Below, in pieces: positions 25,098 to 33,400 of a stretch of 64,000 bases of DNA. Below the pieces are notes generated by a model that was not told the origin of the DNA, made no database searches, and saw only the letters and a program-made list of their open reading frames with translations. Source of the stretch: an uncultured Verrucomicrobia subdivision 3 bacterium (GTDB taxonomy: Bacteria; Verrucomicrobiota; Verrucomicrobiia; Limisphaerales; UBA11358); assembly GCA_903895255.1 (NCBI GenBank), contig CAITTG010000122.1, forward strand, positions 1-64,000, in the 5' to 3' direction. Position 1 is the first letter of the stretch; every line of letters begins with the position of its first letter. The position numbers and the translations under genes were made by a program.

Positions 25098-25513
25098 GGC
25101 GCAGCCTGCAGGATTTCAAAAAAGAACACTTAGAATCGAGCGTCCAATATGAAAGGTCACCGCTTTGGTTGCGGGTTGGCCTTTTTTTAGTCAGCTGCAA
25201 ACACCAGTTTGCAGCTACGAGTTTAGGAGGGGGCAAGGACGGTGGCGCAGCCTGCAGGATTTCAAAGCAAAACCCTCAAAATTGATCGTCCAATATGAAA
25301 GGTCACCGCTTTGGTTCTTGGTTGGCCTTTTTTAGTCAGCTGCAAACGCCAGTTTGCAGCTACGAGTTTAGGAGGGGGCAAGGACGGTGGCGCAGCCTGC
25401 AGGATTTCAAAGCAGAACACTCAAAATTGATCGTCCAATATGAATGGTCACCGCTTTGGTTGCGGGTTGGCCTTTTTTAGTCAGCTGCAAACGCCAGTTT
25501 GCAGCTACGAGTC
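25098..25513. repeat. three tandem units of about 146 bp with family-B REPs
   Basis: Units begin GGCGCAGCCTGCAGGATTTC at 25098, 25244 and 25390. Each contains a perfect hairpin (arms GCTGCAAAC and GTTTGCAGC or near-identical; 25194-25215, 25339-25360, 25484-25505) and then CTACGA. The third lacks the final spacer. They read GGTTGGCCTTTTTTAGTCA before each hairpin. Confidence 0.88.
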
Positions 25514-25518
25514 TAAAT

Positions 25519-26268
25519 TCACGCGCGCTTTGCCCAAACCAACCGCAGGCCTTCCAGCGTGAGACCGGGATGCACGGCGGTGATCTCGGGTAATTTGGCG
25601 GCCATCAATCTGGCGTAGCCGCCAGTGGCGACCACGGGCAGGTTTTTAGCCTTCAATTCGCGTTTGAGTTCGCCGATCAATTCCCGCACCAGGCCGCGAT
25701 AGCCATGGACCGCGCCGATGAGCATGGCCTGCTCGGTGTTCTTGCCCACCACGGCGTCCACCTCGCGGATGCGGATTTTGGGGAGCAGTGCGGTTTTTTC
25801 GTGCAGATAATCGGTCATCGCCGCCAGGCCGGGGGCGATGATGCCGCCCACGTAATCGCCCCGCGCATCCACGACATCAAAGGTCACGGCGGTGCCGAAA
25901 TCCACGACCACCACCGGCGCGCCAAAATGGTGGCCGGCCGCAACGGCGTTCGCCAGGCGGTCGGGGCCGATGGATTCCGGCTTGGGATAATGAATGCCCA
26001 CCACGGCGATGGTCGCGGGGGTTAATTCCAGGGCGTCCACCTCGTAGAGTTTTAGAATGGCGCGCTTCACCCGGGGGGTTACCCGGGGGACCACGCTGCA
26101 GAGGGCCGCGCCGGCAATTTTGGACCGCCCGACAAATTTCTCCACGAGGCCCGGCGCCGAACCGCCCAGCCAGGTGAGGGTGGGGATGTTGATTTGCCGC
26201 ACCACCCGCTGGGCATTCGCCAGGCCGATGTGCGTGTGCGTGTTGCCGATGTCAAATAGCAGAATCAT
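25519..26268 (-). CDS. coaX: type III pantothenate kinase
   Basis: Phosphorylates pantothenate, the first step of coenzyme A synthesis; type III enzymes need a monovalent cation and are not inhibited by CoA. The 249 residues hold the phosphate loop LFDIGNTHTHIGL at the start and the VVDFGTAVTFDVVDARGDYVGG motif. The GPDRLANAVAAG and ATGGYARL blocks match CoaX. The start codon overlaps the birA stop by four bases, so the pair should be co-translated at the end of the dapA-coaX run. Confidence 0.92.
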   Translation of the reverse strand: MILLFDIGNTHTHIGLANAQRVVRQINIPTLTWLGGSAPGLVEKFVGRSKIAGAALCSVVPRVTPRVKRAILKLYEVDALELTPATIAVVGIHYPKPESIGPDRLANAVAAGHHFGAPVVVVDFGTAVTFDVVDARGDYVGGIIAPGLAAMTDYLHEKTALLPKIRIREVDAVVGKNTEQAMLIGAVHGYRGLVRELIGELKRELKAKNLPVVATGGYARLMAAKLPEITAVHPGLTLEGLRLVWAKRA

Positions 26269-27242
26269 TTTTCCAAAGTCACGTCGCCGCCAATAATCCG
26301 CTCCAAATGCCCGTGCTCGGAACGGAGCAAGAGCGCGCCGTCATCGTCCAGGGACTCCACACAGCCGCGAATCTGGCGCCCACCCAAGTGGACCGTCACC
26401 TCACGGCCAATGGTGGTGCAATGCGCCTCCCATTCATCGGCCACAGACGTGAATTCGCCCGCGCAAATTTTTGCGTAATCCCGGTCCAGCTCGCGCAGAA
26501 TGTGCACCGCCAGTTCCGCGCGCGACACCGGACGGCCGGTTTCAATGCGGAGGGAGGTGGCAATCTTGCGGAGGTCCGCCGGAAACTCATGCGCCGCCAG
26601 GTTCACATCCACGCCAATGCCCAGGATGATGTACCGGACCTGGTCGAGTTCCGCGCTCATCTCGGTGAGAATGCCGGAAACCTTTTTGCCACCGATCAGG
26701 ATGTCGTTGGGCCATTTGATTTCCGGGGAGAGGCCGGTTTGGAGTTTGATCGCGCGGCGCAAGGCGGTGGCGGAGGCGACGGTCAATTGGGTGGCCATTT
26801 GCGGGCGCAGACGCGGCCGCAGCAAGACGGAAAACCACAGGCCTTTGTGGGACGGGGAAATCCACTTGCGCCCGAGCCGCCCCCGGCCCTTGGTCTGGGA
26901 TTCGGCATAGACCGCCACGCCTTCCCTCACGCCGTCCCGGGCCAGGCGTTCGATCACATCGTTGGTGGAGGTGGTTTCTTCGAACACCCGGATGTCCCGG
27001 CCGATCGCGCGGGTGGTGCCCAGGCGCGCGAGCAAGTCATCCGCGTGCAACACGTCGGGGGAAAACAACAGCCGGTAGCCAAAATGGGGGCCGGCCTCGA
27101 TCTCATAATTCAGACGGCGCAATTCCTCGATGCGCGACCACACGGCCGCCCGGCTGATGCCCATCTGCTCGGCTAGGTCCGCGCCCGAGACCCCCGCGGG
27201 ATTGGCCCGCAAGGCGGCCAGAATGGTGGCGTCGGTGGTCAT
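26265..27242 (-). CDS. birA: biotin-protein ligase with regulatory HTH
   Basis: Attaches biotin to acetyl-CoA carboxylase carrier protein and, with the N-terminal helix-turn-helix, represses biotin genes. From ATG 27242 the protein is 325 residues: HTH at about 8-40 (AGVSGADLAEQMGISRAAVW), the biotin-adenylate loop QTKGRGRLGRKWISP, and KWPNDILIGGKKVSGIL. The C-terminal SH3-like part ends GGDVTLEK. It overlaps nadC upstream and coaX downstream by four bases each. The regulatory half suggests control of biotin synthesis elsewhere in the genome; no operator was seen here. Confidence 0.93.
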   Translation of the reverse strand: MTTDATILAALRANPAGVSGADLAEQMGISRAAVWSRIEELRRLNYEIEAGPHFGYRLLFSPDVLHADDLLARLGTTRAIGRDIRVFEETTSTNDVIERLARDGVREGVAVYAESQTKGRGRLGRKWISPSHKGLWFSVLLRPRLRPQMATQLTVASATALRRAIKLQTGLSPEIKWPNDILIGGKKVSGILTEMSAELDQVRYIILGIGVDVNLAAHEFPADLRKIATSLRIETGRPVSRAELAVHILRELDRDYAKICAGEFTSVADEWEAHCTTIGREVTVHLGGRQIRGCVESLDDDGALLLRSEHGHLERIIGGDVTLEK

Positions 27243-28090
27243 GCCGGAAAATCCAGCCCGATATCCACCGCGCGCGCGGAATGCGTGATGGCACCCACGG
27301 AAATGAAATCCACCCCGGATTTGGCAATGGCGCCAACGGTCTTGAGGGTCACCCCGCCGCTGGCCTCGGTTTGGGCTCGGCCGGCGACCAGGCGCACGGC
27401 CTGCCACAGACGGGCGGGGGACATGTTATCCAGCAAAATAATATCGGCACCGGCGGCCACGGCCTGGGCCACCTGAACGAGCGTGTCCGCCTCCACCTCG
27501 ACCAGCAACTCCGGATAGGCCGCCCGGGCGCGGGCCACCGCCGCCGCCACCGCGTTGGGTTTGGCGGCGCGCAACGCGGCCAGGTGGTTGTCCTTGATGA
27601 GAATCATGTCGTGCAGGCCGAGCCGGTGATTTTTGCCGCCGCCGCAGGCCACGGCATACTTTTCCAACAACCGCCAGCCAGGGGTGGTTTTGCGCGTGTC
27701 GAGAATCTGTGCCTTGGTGCCGCGCACGGCCGCCACGTACTGTGCGGTGAGGGTGGCCACCCCGGAGAGGCGCTGGACAAAATTCAGCGCCACCCGCTCG
27801 GCCCCCAAAATGGCCCGGGCCGGACCGCCTACTTCCAGCAACACTTCGCCAACTTCCGCGCGGTGACCGTCTGACACCGCCACCTTGATGTTCACTTTCC
27901 GGGACATCTCGCGGAACGCGCACTCCGCGAGCGCCAGCCCCGCCACCACCATGGGCTCGCGGGCCCGCATGACGGCGACGCACTGGGCGGACTTGGGGAG
28001 GGTGGCCAGCGAAGTGACATCGCCGGTGCCGATGTCCTCGGCGAGCGCGGCCTTGACGGCCTGGCGGATGACGGAGGCGGAGAATTTCAC
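27239..28090 (-). CDS. nadC: nicotinate-nucleotide pyrophosphorylase
   Basis: Makes nicotinate mononucleotide from quinolinate and PRPP in NAD synthesis. Starts with GTG; 283 residues. Key blocks: LAEDIGTGDVTS, ALNFVQRLSGVAT, LDTRKTTPGWRLLEKYAVACGG (with the substrate-binding Arg-Lys-Thr), HRLGLHDMILIKDNH, and SGGVTLKTV...ISVGAITHS. All these match the active site. The stop overlaps birA. Gene order nadC-birA-coaX is a vitamin and cofactor cluster common in several phyla. Confidence 0.93.
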   Translation of the reverse strand: MKFSASVIRQAVKAALAEDIGTGDVTSLATLPKSAQCVAVMRAREPMVVAGLALAECAFREMSRKVNIKVAVSDGHRAEVGEVLLEVGGPARAILGAERVALNFVQRLSGVATLTAQYVAAVRGTKAQILDTRKTTPGWRLLEKYAVACGGGKNHRLGLHDMILIKDNHLAALRAAKPNAVAAAVARARAAYPELLVEVEADTLVQVAQAVAAGADIILLDNMSPARLWQAVRLVAGRAQTEASGGVTLKTVGAIAKSGVDFISVGAITHSARAVDIGLDFPA

Positions 28091-28134
28091 CAGCTCAAGA
28101 TGGGGACAAAGCGCGGGGTTCGGAAAGGAAAAAA

Positions 28135-28635
28135 TCAGAACCGCATCATGACATCGTCCACTGGCAAGCCCGCCAGCAGTTCCCGCACACTCATGGTTTG
28201 CCCCGGTAAAACCAACCCGGGGGCGAGCTCGGCCCAGGGCTGGAGCACAAACCGACGCAGGTGGGCGCGGGGGTGGGGCAGAATCAGTTGCGGGGTGTTC
28301 CGCACTTCCGCCCCAAAGCTGAGCAAATCCAGATCCAGCGGGCGGGGCTCATTCAAAACCACCTTGGGCCGCCGGCCAAATTCCACCTCCAGCGACTGGA
28401 GCGAACGCAGCAAACTTTCCGGTGACTCCCCTGCCCTGACGCGCAATCCCACAACGGCATTGAGGAATAACGGCGAGCCCGGCGGACAGTCCACCGGGGT
28501 GGTTTGCCAAAAGGAGGATGGCGTGATCGGCTCGTCGGAAAAAGGCTGCAAGCGGGCCATGGCCTCCCGCAGAATTTGCGGGGAATCCCCCAGATTGGAA
28601 CCCAAGGAAATGTAGGCGATCGGATTCGTTCCCAC
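28135..28635 (-). CDS. folK: 2-amino-4-hydroxy-6-hydroxymethyldihydropteridine pyrophosphokinase
   Basis: Pyrophosphorylates the pterin precursor of folate. Starts with GTG and is 166 residues, normal for HPPK. AYISLGSNLGD opens the fold; the signature RPLDLDLLSFG and the LPHPRAHLRRFVLQPW end carry the metal-binding aspartates and ATP-binding residues. It lies 44 bases before nadC and 65 after dapB, all on the same strand, so a shared transcript is likely. folC is 7 kb away on the other strand; folP and folB are not seen. Confidence 0.92.
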   Translation of the reverse strand: MGTNPIAYISLGSNLGDSPQILREAMARLQPFSDEPITPSSFWQTTPVDCPPGSPLFLNAVVGLRVRAGESPESLLRSLQSLEVEFGRRPKVVLNEPRPLDLDLLSFGAEVRNTPQLILPHPRAHLRRFVLQPWAELAPGLVLPGQTMSVRELLAGLPVDDVMMRF

Positions 28636-28700
28636 GGGTTTACGGGTTGAAGTTTGGAATTGCTCTGGTGCTTGGAGGTTGGAATTTGGAGGTTTCCCCC

Positions 28701-29435
28701 TTACTTCAACCCCAGCACATCCTGCATGTCATACAGGCCGGGCTTTTGCTTCACGAGCCAGCGCGCGGCGCGCAGGGCGCCGTTGGCGAAGGTGTCGCGG
28801 CTGGAGGCTTTGTGGGTCAACTCCACGCGCTCGCCGACATTGGCAAAAATCACCGTGTGATCCCCCACCACGTCGCCGCCGCGAATGGAATGCACGCCGA
28901 TTTCGGAGGGGGTGCGGGCGCCCACGATGCCTTCGCGACCGTGCCGGGCCACCTCGGCGAGTTTTTGGCGGCGAACACCGGCCAGAATTTCCGCGAGGCT
29001 CTTGGCGGTGCCGCTGGGGGCGTCCTTCTTCTGGCGGTGATGCATTTCGAGCACTTCCAGGTCAAAGTCCGTGCCCAAAATCTCGGCCGCCTTGCGGGTG
29101 AGCCAGAAGAGGGTGTTCACGCCGGTGGAAAAATTGGAGGCCCAGACGATGGGGATTTTGGCCTTCAACTTTTTGATTTCGAAGGTGTCGGTGTCGGTGT
29201 GGCCGGTGGTGCCGATGACGAGGGGCTTTTTGTGTTTGGCACAGAGGCGCGCGACCTCCACGGTGTGGGCGTGGGCGCTGAAATCGATGACGGCATCCGC
29301 GCCCGGGAGGGCCGCGGCCAGGTCATCGCCCCGGTTGATTTCGGCGACCACGGCGAGTCCGGGATGCTGGGTGGCACATTTGACCAAAGCCTGGCCCATG
29401 CGGCCTTTGGCACCGACAATAATTACCCGCGTCAT
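28701..29435 (-). CDS. dapB: 4-hydroxy-tetrahydrodipicolinate reductase
   Basis: Second step of the dedicated lysine/diaminopimelate branch; uses NAD(P)H. The 244 residues have the nucleotide-binding GAKGRMGQALVKC, the GTTGHTDTDTF block, and the catalytic EMHHRQKKDAPSGTA with the His-His and Lys residues. It begins 14 bases after dapA, so dapA-dapB are one unit. Confidence 0.94.
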   Translation of the reverse strand: MTRVIIVGAKGRMGQALVKCATQHPGLAVVAEINRGDDLAAALPGADAVIDFSAHAHTVEVARLCAKHKKPLVIGTTGHTDTDTFEIKKLKAKIPIVWASNFSTGVNTLFWLTRKAAEILGTDFDLEVLEMHHRQKKDAPSGTAKSLAEILAGVRRQKLAEVARHGREGIVGARTPSEIGVHSIRGGDVVGDHTVIFANVGERVELTHKASSRDTFANGALRAARWLVKQKPGLYDMQDVLGLK

Positions 29436-29449
29436 GAGATGCTCCCGGT

Positions 29450-30331
29450 TTATTCCAGCACGTTGCAGCGCTTGAGCGTGGTGCGCAGCGCCTCCCAGTT
29501 TTTCGGATTCATGGGCACCAGCGGCAGCCGGTATTCCTCTTGAATCACCTTCATCATCGCCAGCGCGGCTTTCACCGGGGTGGGATTGGTTTCAATGAAC
29601 AAGTCCTTGAACAAGGGATAATATTTTTCGTGCAGGCGAATGGCGGCGTTGGACTTGCCGGCCGCGAAGAGCTTGACCATCTGCGAGACTTCCTTGGGAA
29701 TGACGTTGGAGGCCACGCTGACGACACCGTGCGCGCCGACGGACATGAACGGCAGGGTCAGGGAATCGTCGCCGGACAAAATGGTGAAATTCTCGCCGAG
29801 GGCCGCGCGCAATTGCGAGACGCGGTCGCAACTCCCGCCGGCTTCCTTGATGCCGACGATGTTCTTGTATTCGCGCGCCAGGCGTTTCACGGTGTCGATG
29901 GCGATTTCCACGCCGCAGCGGCCGGGGATGCTGTACAGGACGATGGGCAGCTTGGTGGCCCGCGAAATGGCGCGAAAATGCTGGAACAAGCCCTCCTGCG
30001 TGGGTTTGTTGTAGTAGGGCGCGACTTGCAGGGAGCCGTCGGCGCCGGCTTTTTCGGCGGCCTGGGTCAGGAAAATGGCCTCGTTAGTGGCGTTGCCGCC
30101 AGTGCCCGCCAGCACTTTGATTTTGCCGCCGGCGAATTTCACGGAAAGCTCGATAATGCGGACGTGCTCGGCCATGTCCACCGTGGGCGATTCGCCCGTG
30201 GTGCCCACCGGGACAATGCCATCCACGCCACCTTTGATTTGCAGCTTGATGATCCGTTCAAGCGCGCCTTCATCCAGTTGCCCGTTGAGAAACGGGGTGA
30301 CAATTGCCGTATAAGTGCCAGTAAAGTTCAT
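29450..30331 (-). CDS. dapA: 4-hydroxy-tetrahydrodipicolinate synthase
   Basis: Condenses pyruvate with aspartate semialdehyde through a Schiff base. The 293 residues show VPVGTTGESPTVDMAEH (binding of pyruvate and the catalytic Thr pair), YYNKPTQEGLFQHF, the tyrosine near YSIPGRCGVEI, and the Schiff-base lysine in VGIKEAGGS. Start at ATG 30331. It leads the dapA-dapB-folK-nadC-birA-coaX run. A hairpin in its 5' leader (30365-30400) is a possible regulatory site. Confidence 0.94.
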   Translation of the reverse strand: MNFTGTYTAIVTPFLNGQLDEGALERIIKLQIKGGVDGIVPVGTTGESPTVDMAEHVRIIELSVKFAGGKIKVLAGTGGNATNEAIFLTQAAEKAGADGSLQVAPYYNKPTQEGLFQHFRAISRATKLPIVLYSIPGRCGVEIAIDTVKRLAREYKNIVGIKEAGGSCDRVSQLRAALGENFTILSGDDSLTLPFMSVGAHGVVSVASNVIPKEVSQMVKLFAAGKSNAAIRLHEKYYPLFKDLFIETNPTPVKAALAMMKVIQEEYRLPLVPMNPKNWEALRTTLKRCNVLE

Positions 30332-30364
30332 TTATTCAAATTCAATTATCCCTGAAAGGCCCGC

Positions 30365-30400
30365 GTTTGGCGAGCAGGAAAAACATTTAACTCGCCAAAC
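30365..30400 (-). promoter_or_regulatory. hairpin in the dapA 5' leader
   Basis: Perfect 10-bp arms GTTTGGCGAG and CTCGCCAAAC separated by 16 A/T-rich bases, 34 bases upstream of the dapA ATG. No T run follows on the minus strand and no lysine-riboswitch signature is apparent; its role is unknown. Confidence 0.45.
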
Positions 30401-30915
30401 CGGGGGGTTTACGGCACCGCGGCGGGGAGGATTGAGGGTTAAGGGTGTACGATGAAAAGCGCCAACCGCCAACCTCCAGAGAAATTTCAAATTCCAAGGA
30501 AGGATGGGGTAACGAAACTTCACGAAAAGCCGATTTTTTGTTGTTAGTTGTTATTAGTTAAATACTTGCTTTGTTTTATTCGGCGTTAATGGAATCGGCG
30601 GTTTGACGTTTAAGGTAAAAAGCAGCGCGCCATTTTTTGGAGTGCGGCGACAAGTCGCCGCTTGGGAACTCGATGACATGTCATCGAGTTCCAAAGCAAG
30701 GTCATGCCCGCGCACTCCAAAAATCCGCCCCTCTACCCGGCAGCTTCACATTGACTGACTTTGACTGGGCACGACCTGTGACCAGCACCCGCCACCACGG
30801 GACGGCGCAACGCACCATCAATACCTTGGGAAGGTCGCTCCGAATATTTATGACGGCCAACCTTGCCCCGGTGGGTTTCGCGCTCTATCATGCCGCCCGG
30901 TTAACAAGGAATCTT
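30401..30915. other. gene-free stretch with a cruciform-type element
   Basis: No credible gene between the dapA leader and the secreted nuclease-like gene. The main structure is the inverted-repeat element at 30634-30723. Confidence 0.55.
30634..30723. repeat. nested palindromic element of about 90 bp
   Basis: Outer arms TTTTTGGAGTGCG and CGCGCACTCCAAAAA enclose a GCGGCGACAAGTCGCCGC palindrome (30644-30661) and a perfect 28-base palindrome (30665-30692; half-site GGAACTCGATGACA). Confidence 0.75.
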
Positions 30916-33147
30916 ATGTTTTCATCATTTAAAATCAGCGTTTTGAGCATTTTGGCGATGGTTGGCTGGACCTTTTCAATGGCCGCCCAGGGCACGGTGG
31001 ATGTGCGGATCATGGCGGCCAATTTGAATGGTAACACGCAAAGTTACCAACCATTCGCCCTGCGCATTCTGCAGGGGCTCGAGCCGGACGTGGTCTGCAT
31101 CCAAGAGTTTAATTATGGCGGCAATGCCGCGACGGATTTTCGCTCCATGCTGGATACCTGTCTGGGCACGAATTACGTCTATTACCGCGAGCCGTTCAAC
31201 GCTGGCGGGGACATTCCGAATGGCATCATCAGTCGTTTTCCCATCCTGGCGGCGGGCTCGTGGGCGGACACGGTGCAAAGCCAGCCGAATCGCGGTTTTG
31301 CCTGGGCCCAAATCCAGGTGCCGGGCACGAACACACTTTATGTGGTCAGCGTGCATTTGCTGACCAGTTCCGCCGCGAACCGGGGGGCCGAGGCGGCGAA
31401 TTTGCAAACGCTGATTCAGGCGAATTTCCCCAGCAACGCCTGGGTGGTGGTGGCCGGGGACTTCAACACGGACAGCCGCACGGAATCGCCCACCATGACC
31501 ATTTTCGACAGCTACCTGAGCGACAGCCCCATTCCGGACGATGGGCAGGGCAATTCCAACACCAGTCAGAACCGGAATCACCCGCATGACTATGTGCTCC
31601 CGAGTTTTTCCTTTACGAATCTGGAGACGGCCTCGGTGCTGCCCTCGCATACGTTTCCCAACGGCCTGGTGTTTGACTCCACGGTGTACACGCCGCTCAG
31701 CGATGTCAGCCCGGTGCAGTTGAGTGATTCCACGAATGCCCAGCACATGGCGGTGATCAAGGATTTCCTGATTCCCGCGGTGACGGTGACCAACCGACCC
31801 GCCACAAATGGTCCGGCCATCAGCGTGCCGCCCGCCAGCCAGACGGTTTCGCCGGGCAGCAACGCCACCTTCAGCGTCACGGCCACCGGGGCCGCACCAC
31901 TGGGATATCAATGGTATTTTAACACCGTGACGTTAGGCGGCGCGACCAACAGCAGTTACACCCTGGCCCCGGTGCAATTCGCCAATGCGGGCACTTACTT
32001 CGTGGTGGTAAGCAACGGGATCGGCGCGGTGACCAGCTCCCCCGCCCTGCTGGTGGTGAGCAACTTCCCGCCGGTCATGCAATCCAGCCCCCAGAGCCAG
32101 ACCCTGAGTGCCGGAGCAACGGCCACTTTCACGGTCACGGCCAGCGGTACCGCGCCGCTGGGGTACCAATGGTGGCTGGGCGGCGCGCCGATTGCAGGGG
32201 CGGCCGGCACCAGCTATGCCCTGCCCAATGTGCAGACCAATAACGCGGGGAATTATTTCGTGGTGGTCACCAATGTCGCCGGCAGCGTGACGAGTGCGGT
32301 GGCGGTGTTGACCGTGCTCAGCACCAACCCGGTGGTGCTGGCGCAGTGGAATTTCAACAGCCTCACACCGGACAACAATACGACCACCGGTTCGACGTCC
32401 CCCTCCATCGGCACCGGCACGGCTTCGCTGCTGAGCGGTAATACCGCCACCTTTGCCACGGGCGATCTGGTCCTGGACCCAGCGGGGAGCACGGATAATT
32501 CGGGCTGGAATACCACCACCTACCCGGCCCAGGGCACGGGCAATAAATCGCGCGGGACGCAATTTGCCGTCAGCACGGCGGGCAAAAACAATATTGCGGT
32601 AAGCTGGAGTTCGCAATCCAGCAACACGGGGAGCAAATACGGCCGCTTGCAATACACGACGAATGGCACGGATTATGTGGATTTCCCGACGGCCTTCACC
32701 AACGGCACCACCTACACCCCCAAAACCAACAGCCTGGCGGGGATGGCCGGCGTGAATAACAACCCCAATTTTGCCATCCGCCTGGTGTCGGAATTTGAAA
32801 GCACGGCGATCGGTACGGCCAATAACAATTATGTGGCCGCGAACGCCACCAGCAGTTACGCCCCGGCCGGCACGATGCGGTATGATCTGGTGACGATTTA
32901 CGGGAGCACGATCATTACCAACAGCCCGGGCGCCGCCCCCACCCTGGGCGCCATTACCGCCGGGTCCGGACAGGTGCAGTTCGCGGTCGGCGGCACGGCC
33001 GGCAGCAGTTACGTGGTGCAGACGGCCACCAACCTGGCCACGGGCGGCTGGGTGGCGGTGTTTACCAACGCCGCGCCGTACAACTTCACGGACACCAACC
33101 TGAGCGGCACGCCGCAGAAATTTTACCGGGTGGTAACGGGGCAGTGA
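30916..33147 (+). CDS. secreted endonuclease/exonuclease/phosphatase protein with Ig-like repeats
   Basis: 743 residues from ATG 30916, which has AAGGA six bases upstream. Order: signal peptide (1-27), an EEP phosphoesterase domain (about 30-290) with QEF as the metal-binding Glu and GDFNTDSR, two Ig-like repeats (about 300-375 and 385-470, both with LGYQWxFN/WLG and NAGxYFVVVxN), a carbohydrate-like beta domain, and a C-terminal module (about 690-743) with the FTNAAPYNFTDTNLSGTPQKFYR pattern. EEP domains cut DNA, RNA or phosphoesters; a role as extracellular nuclease is inferred. The closing module also ends the DUF3494 protein at 48243. Confidence 0.82.
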   Translation: MFSSFKISVLSILAMVGWTFSMAAQGTVDVRIMAANLNGNTQSYQPFALRILQGLEPDVVCIQEFNYGGNAATDFRSMLDTCLGTNYVYYREPFNAGGDIPNGIISRFPILAAGSWADTVQSQPNRGFAWAQIQVPGTNTLYVVSVHLLTSSAANRGAEAANLQTLIQANFPSNAWVVVAGDFNTDSRTESPTMTIFDSYLSDSPIPDDGQGNSNTSQNRNHPHDYVLPSFSFTNLETASVLPSHTFPNGLVFDSTVYTPLSDVSPVQLSDSTNAQHMAVIKDFLIPAVTVTNRPATNGPAISVPPASQTVSPGSNATFSVTATGAAPLGYQWYFNTVTLGGATNSSYTLAPVQFANAGTYFVVVSNGIGAVTSSPALLVVSNFPPVMQSSPQSQTLSAGATATFTVTASGTAPLGYQWWLGGAPIAGAAGTSYALPNVQTNNAGNYFVVVTNVAGSVTSAVAVLTVLSTNPVVLAQWNFNSLTPDNNTTTGSTSPSIGTGTASLLSGNTATFATGDLVLDPAGSTDNSGWNTTTYPAQGTGNKSRGTQFAVSTAGKNNIAVSWSSQSSNTGSKYGRLQYTTNGTDYVDFPTAFTNGTTYTPKTNSLAGMAGVNNNPNFAIRLVSEFESTAIGTANNNYVAANATSSYAPAGTMRYDLVTIYGSTIITNSPGAAPTLGAITAGSGQVQFAVGGTAGSSYVVQTATNLATGGWVAVFTNAAPYNFTDTNLSGTPQKFYRVVTGQ

Positions 33148-33267
33148 GGGGAAGACCATTGCCCGGCAGCCTCAGGCGCGAAGGCGATGCGGGGGGCGAG
33201 GGCGGTTACCCCGGGGTACGTTGAGAGGGAGGGTTAACAATGAGACTTGTCAGTGAAGGGACGTGCT

Positions 33268-33284
33268 GCGGGTCACAGACCCGC
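33268..33284. repeat. short perfect hairpin GCGGGTC/GACCCGC
   Basis: 7-bp arms around ACA in the 253-bp gap between the EEP protein and kdsB. No T-run follows, so it is not a clear terminator. Nearby, a TTTCGTGTCTTTCGCTGGAT-type word (33343-33362) recalls common Verrucomicrobia/Planctomycete dispersed repeats. Confidence 0.45.
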
Positions 33285-33400
33285 GCGCCGGGGGAGCGTG
33301 GTACCATGGCCGCCTGCGCCGGTTCGTTGGCGGTCATCTTTTTTCGTGTCTTTCGCTGGATGCGTGGTTAATAATTCCCGTTTGAACCTGAATTATTGAA

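Noticed and set aside
25085..25480. Short plus-strand frames within the tandem units (peptides with KGHRFGSWLAFFSQLQTPVCS).
   Set aside because: They repeat because the DNA repeats, cross the palindromes, and have no separate codon bias.
25098..25513. A CRISPR-like array.
   Set aside because: Units are 146 bp with just three copies and no short repeat/spacer pattern, and no cas gene; they are REP-bearing tandem units.
33268..33284. A terminator for the EEP-Ig gene.
   Set aside because: Short hairpin without a T-run, 120 bases after the stop codon; kept only as a repeat.
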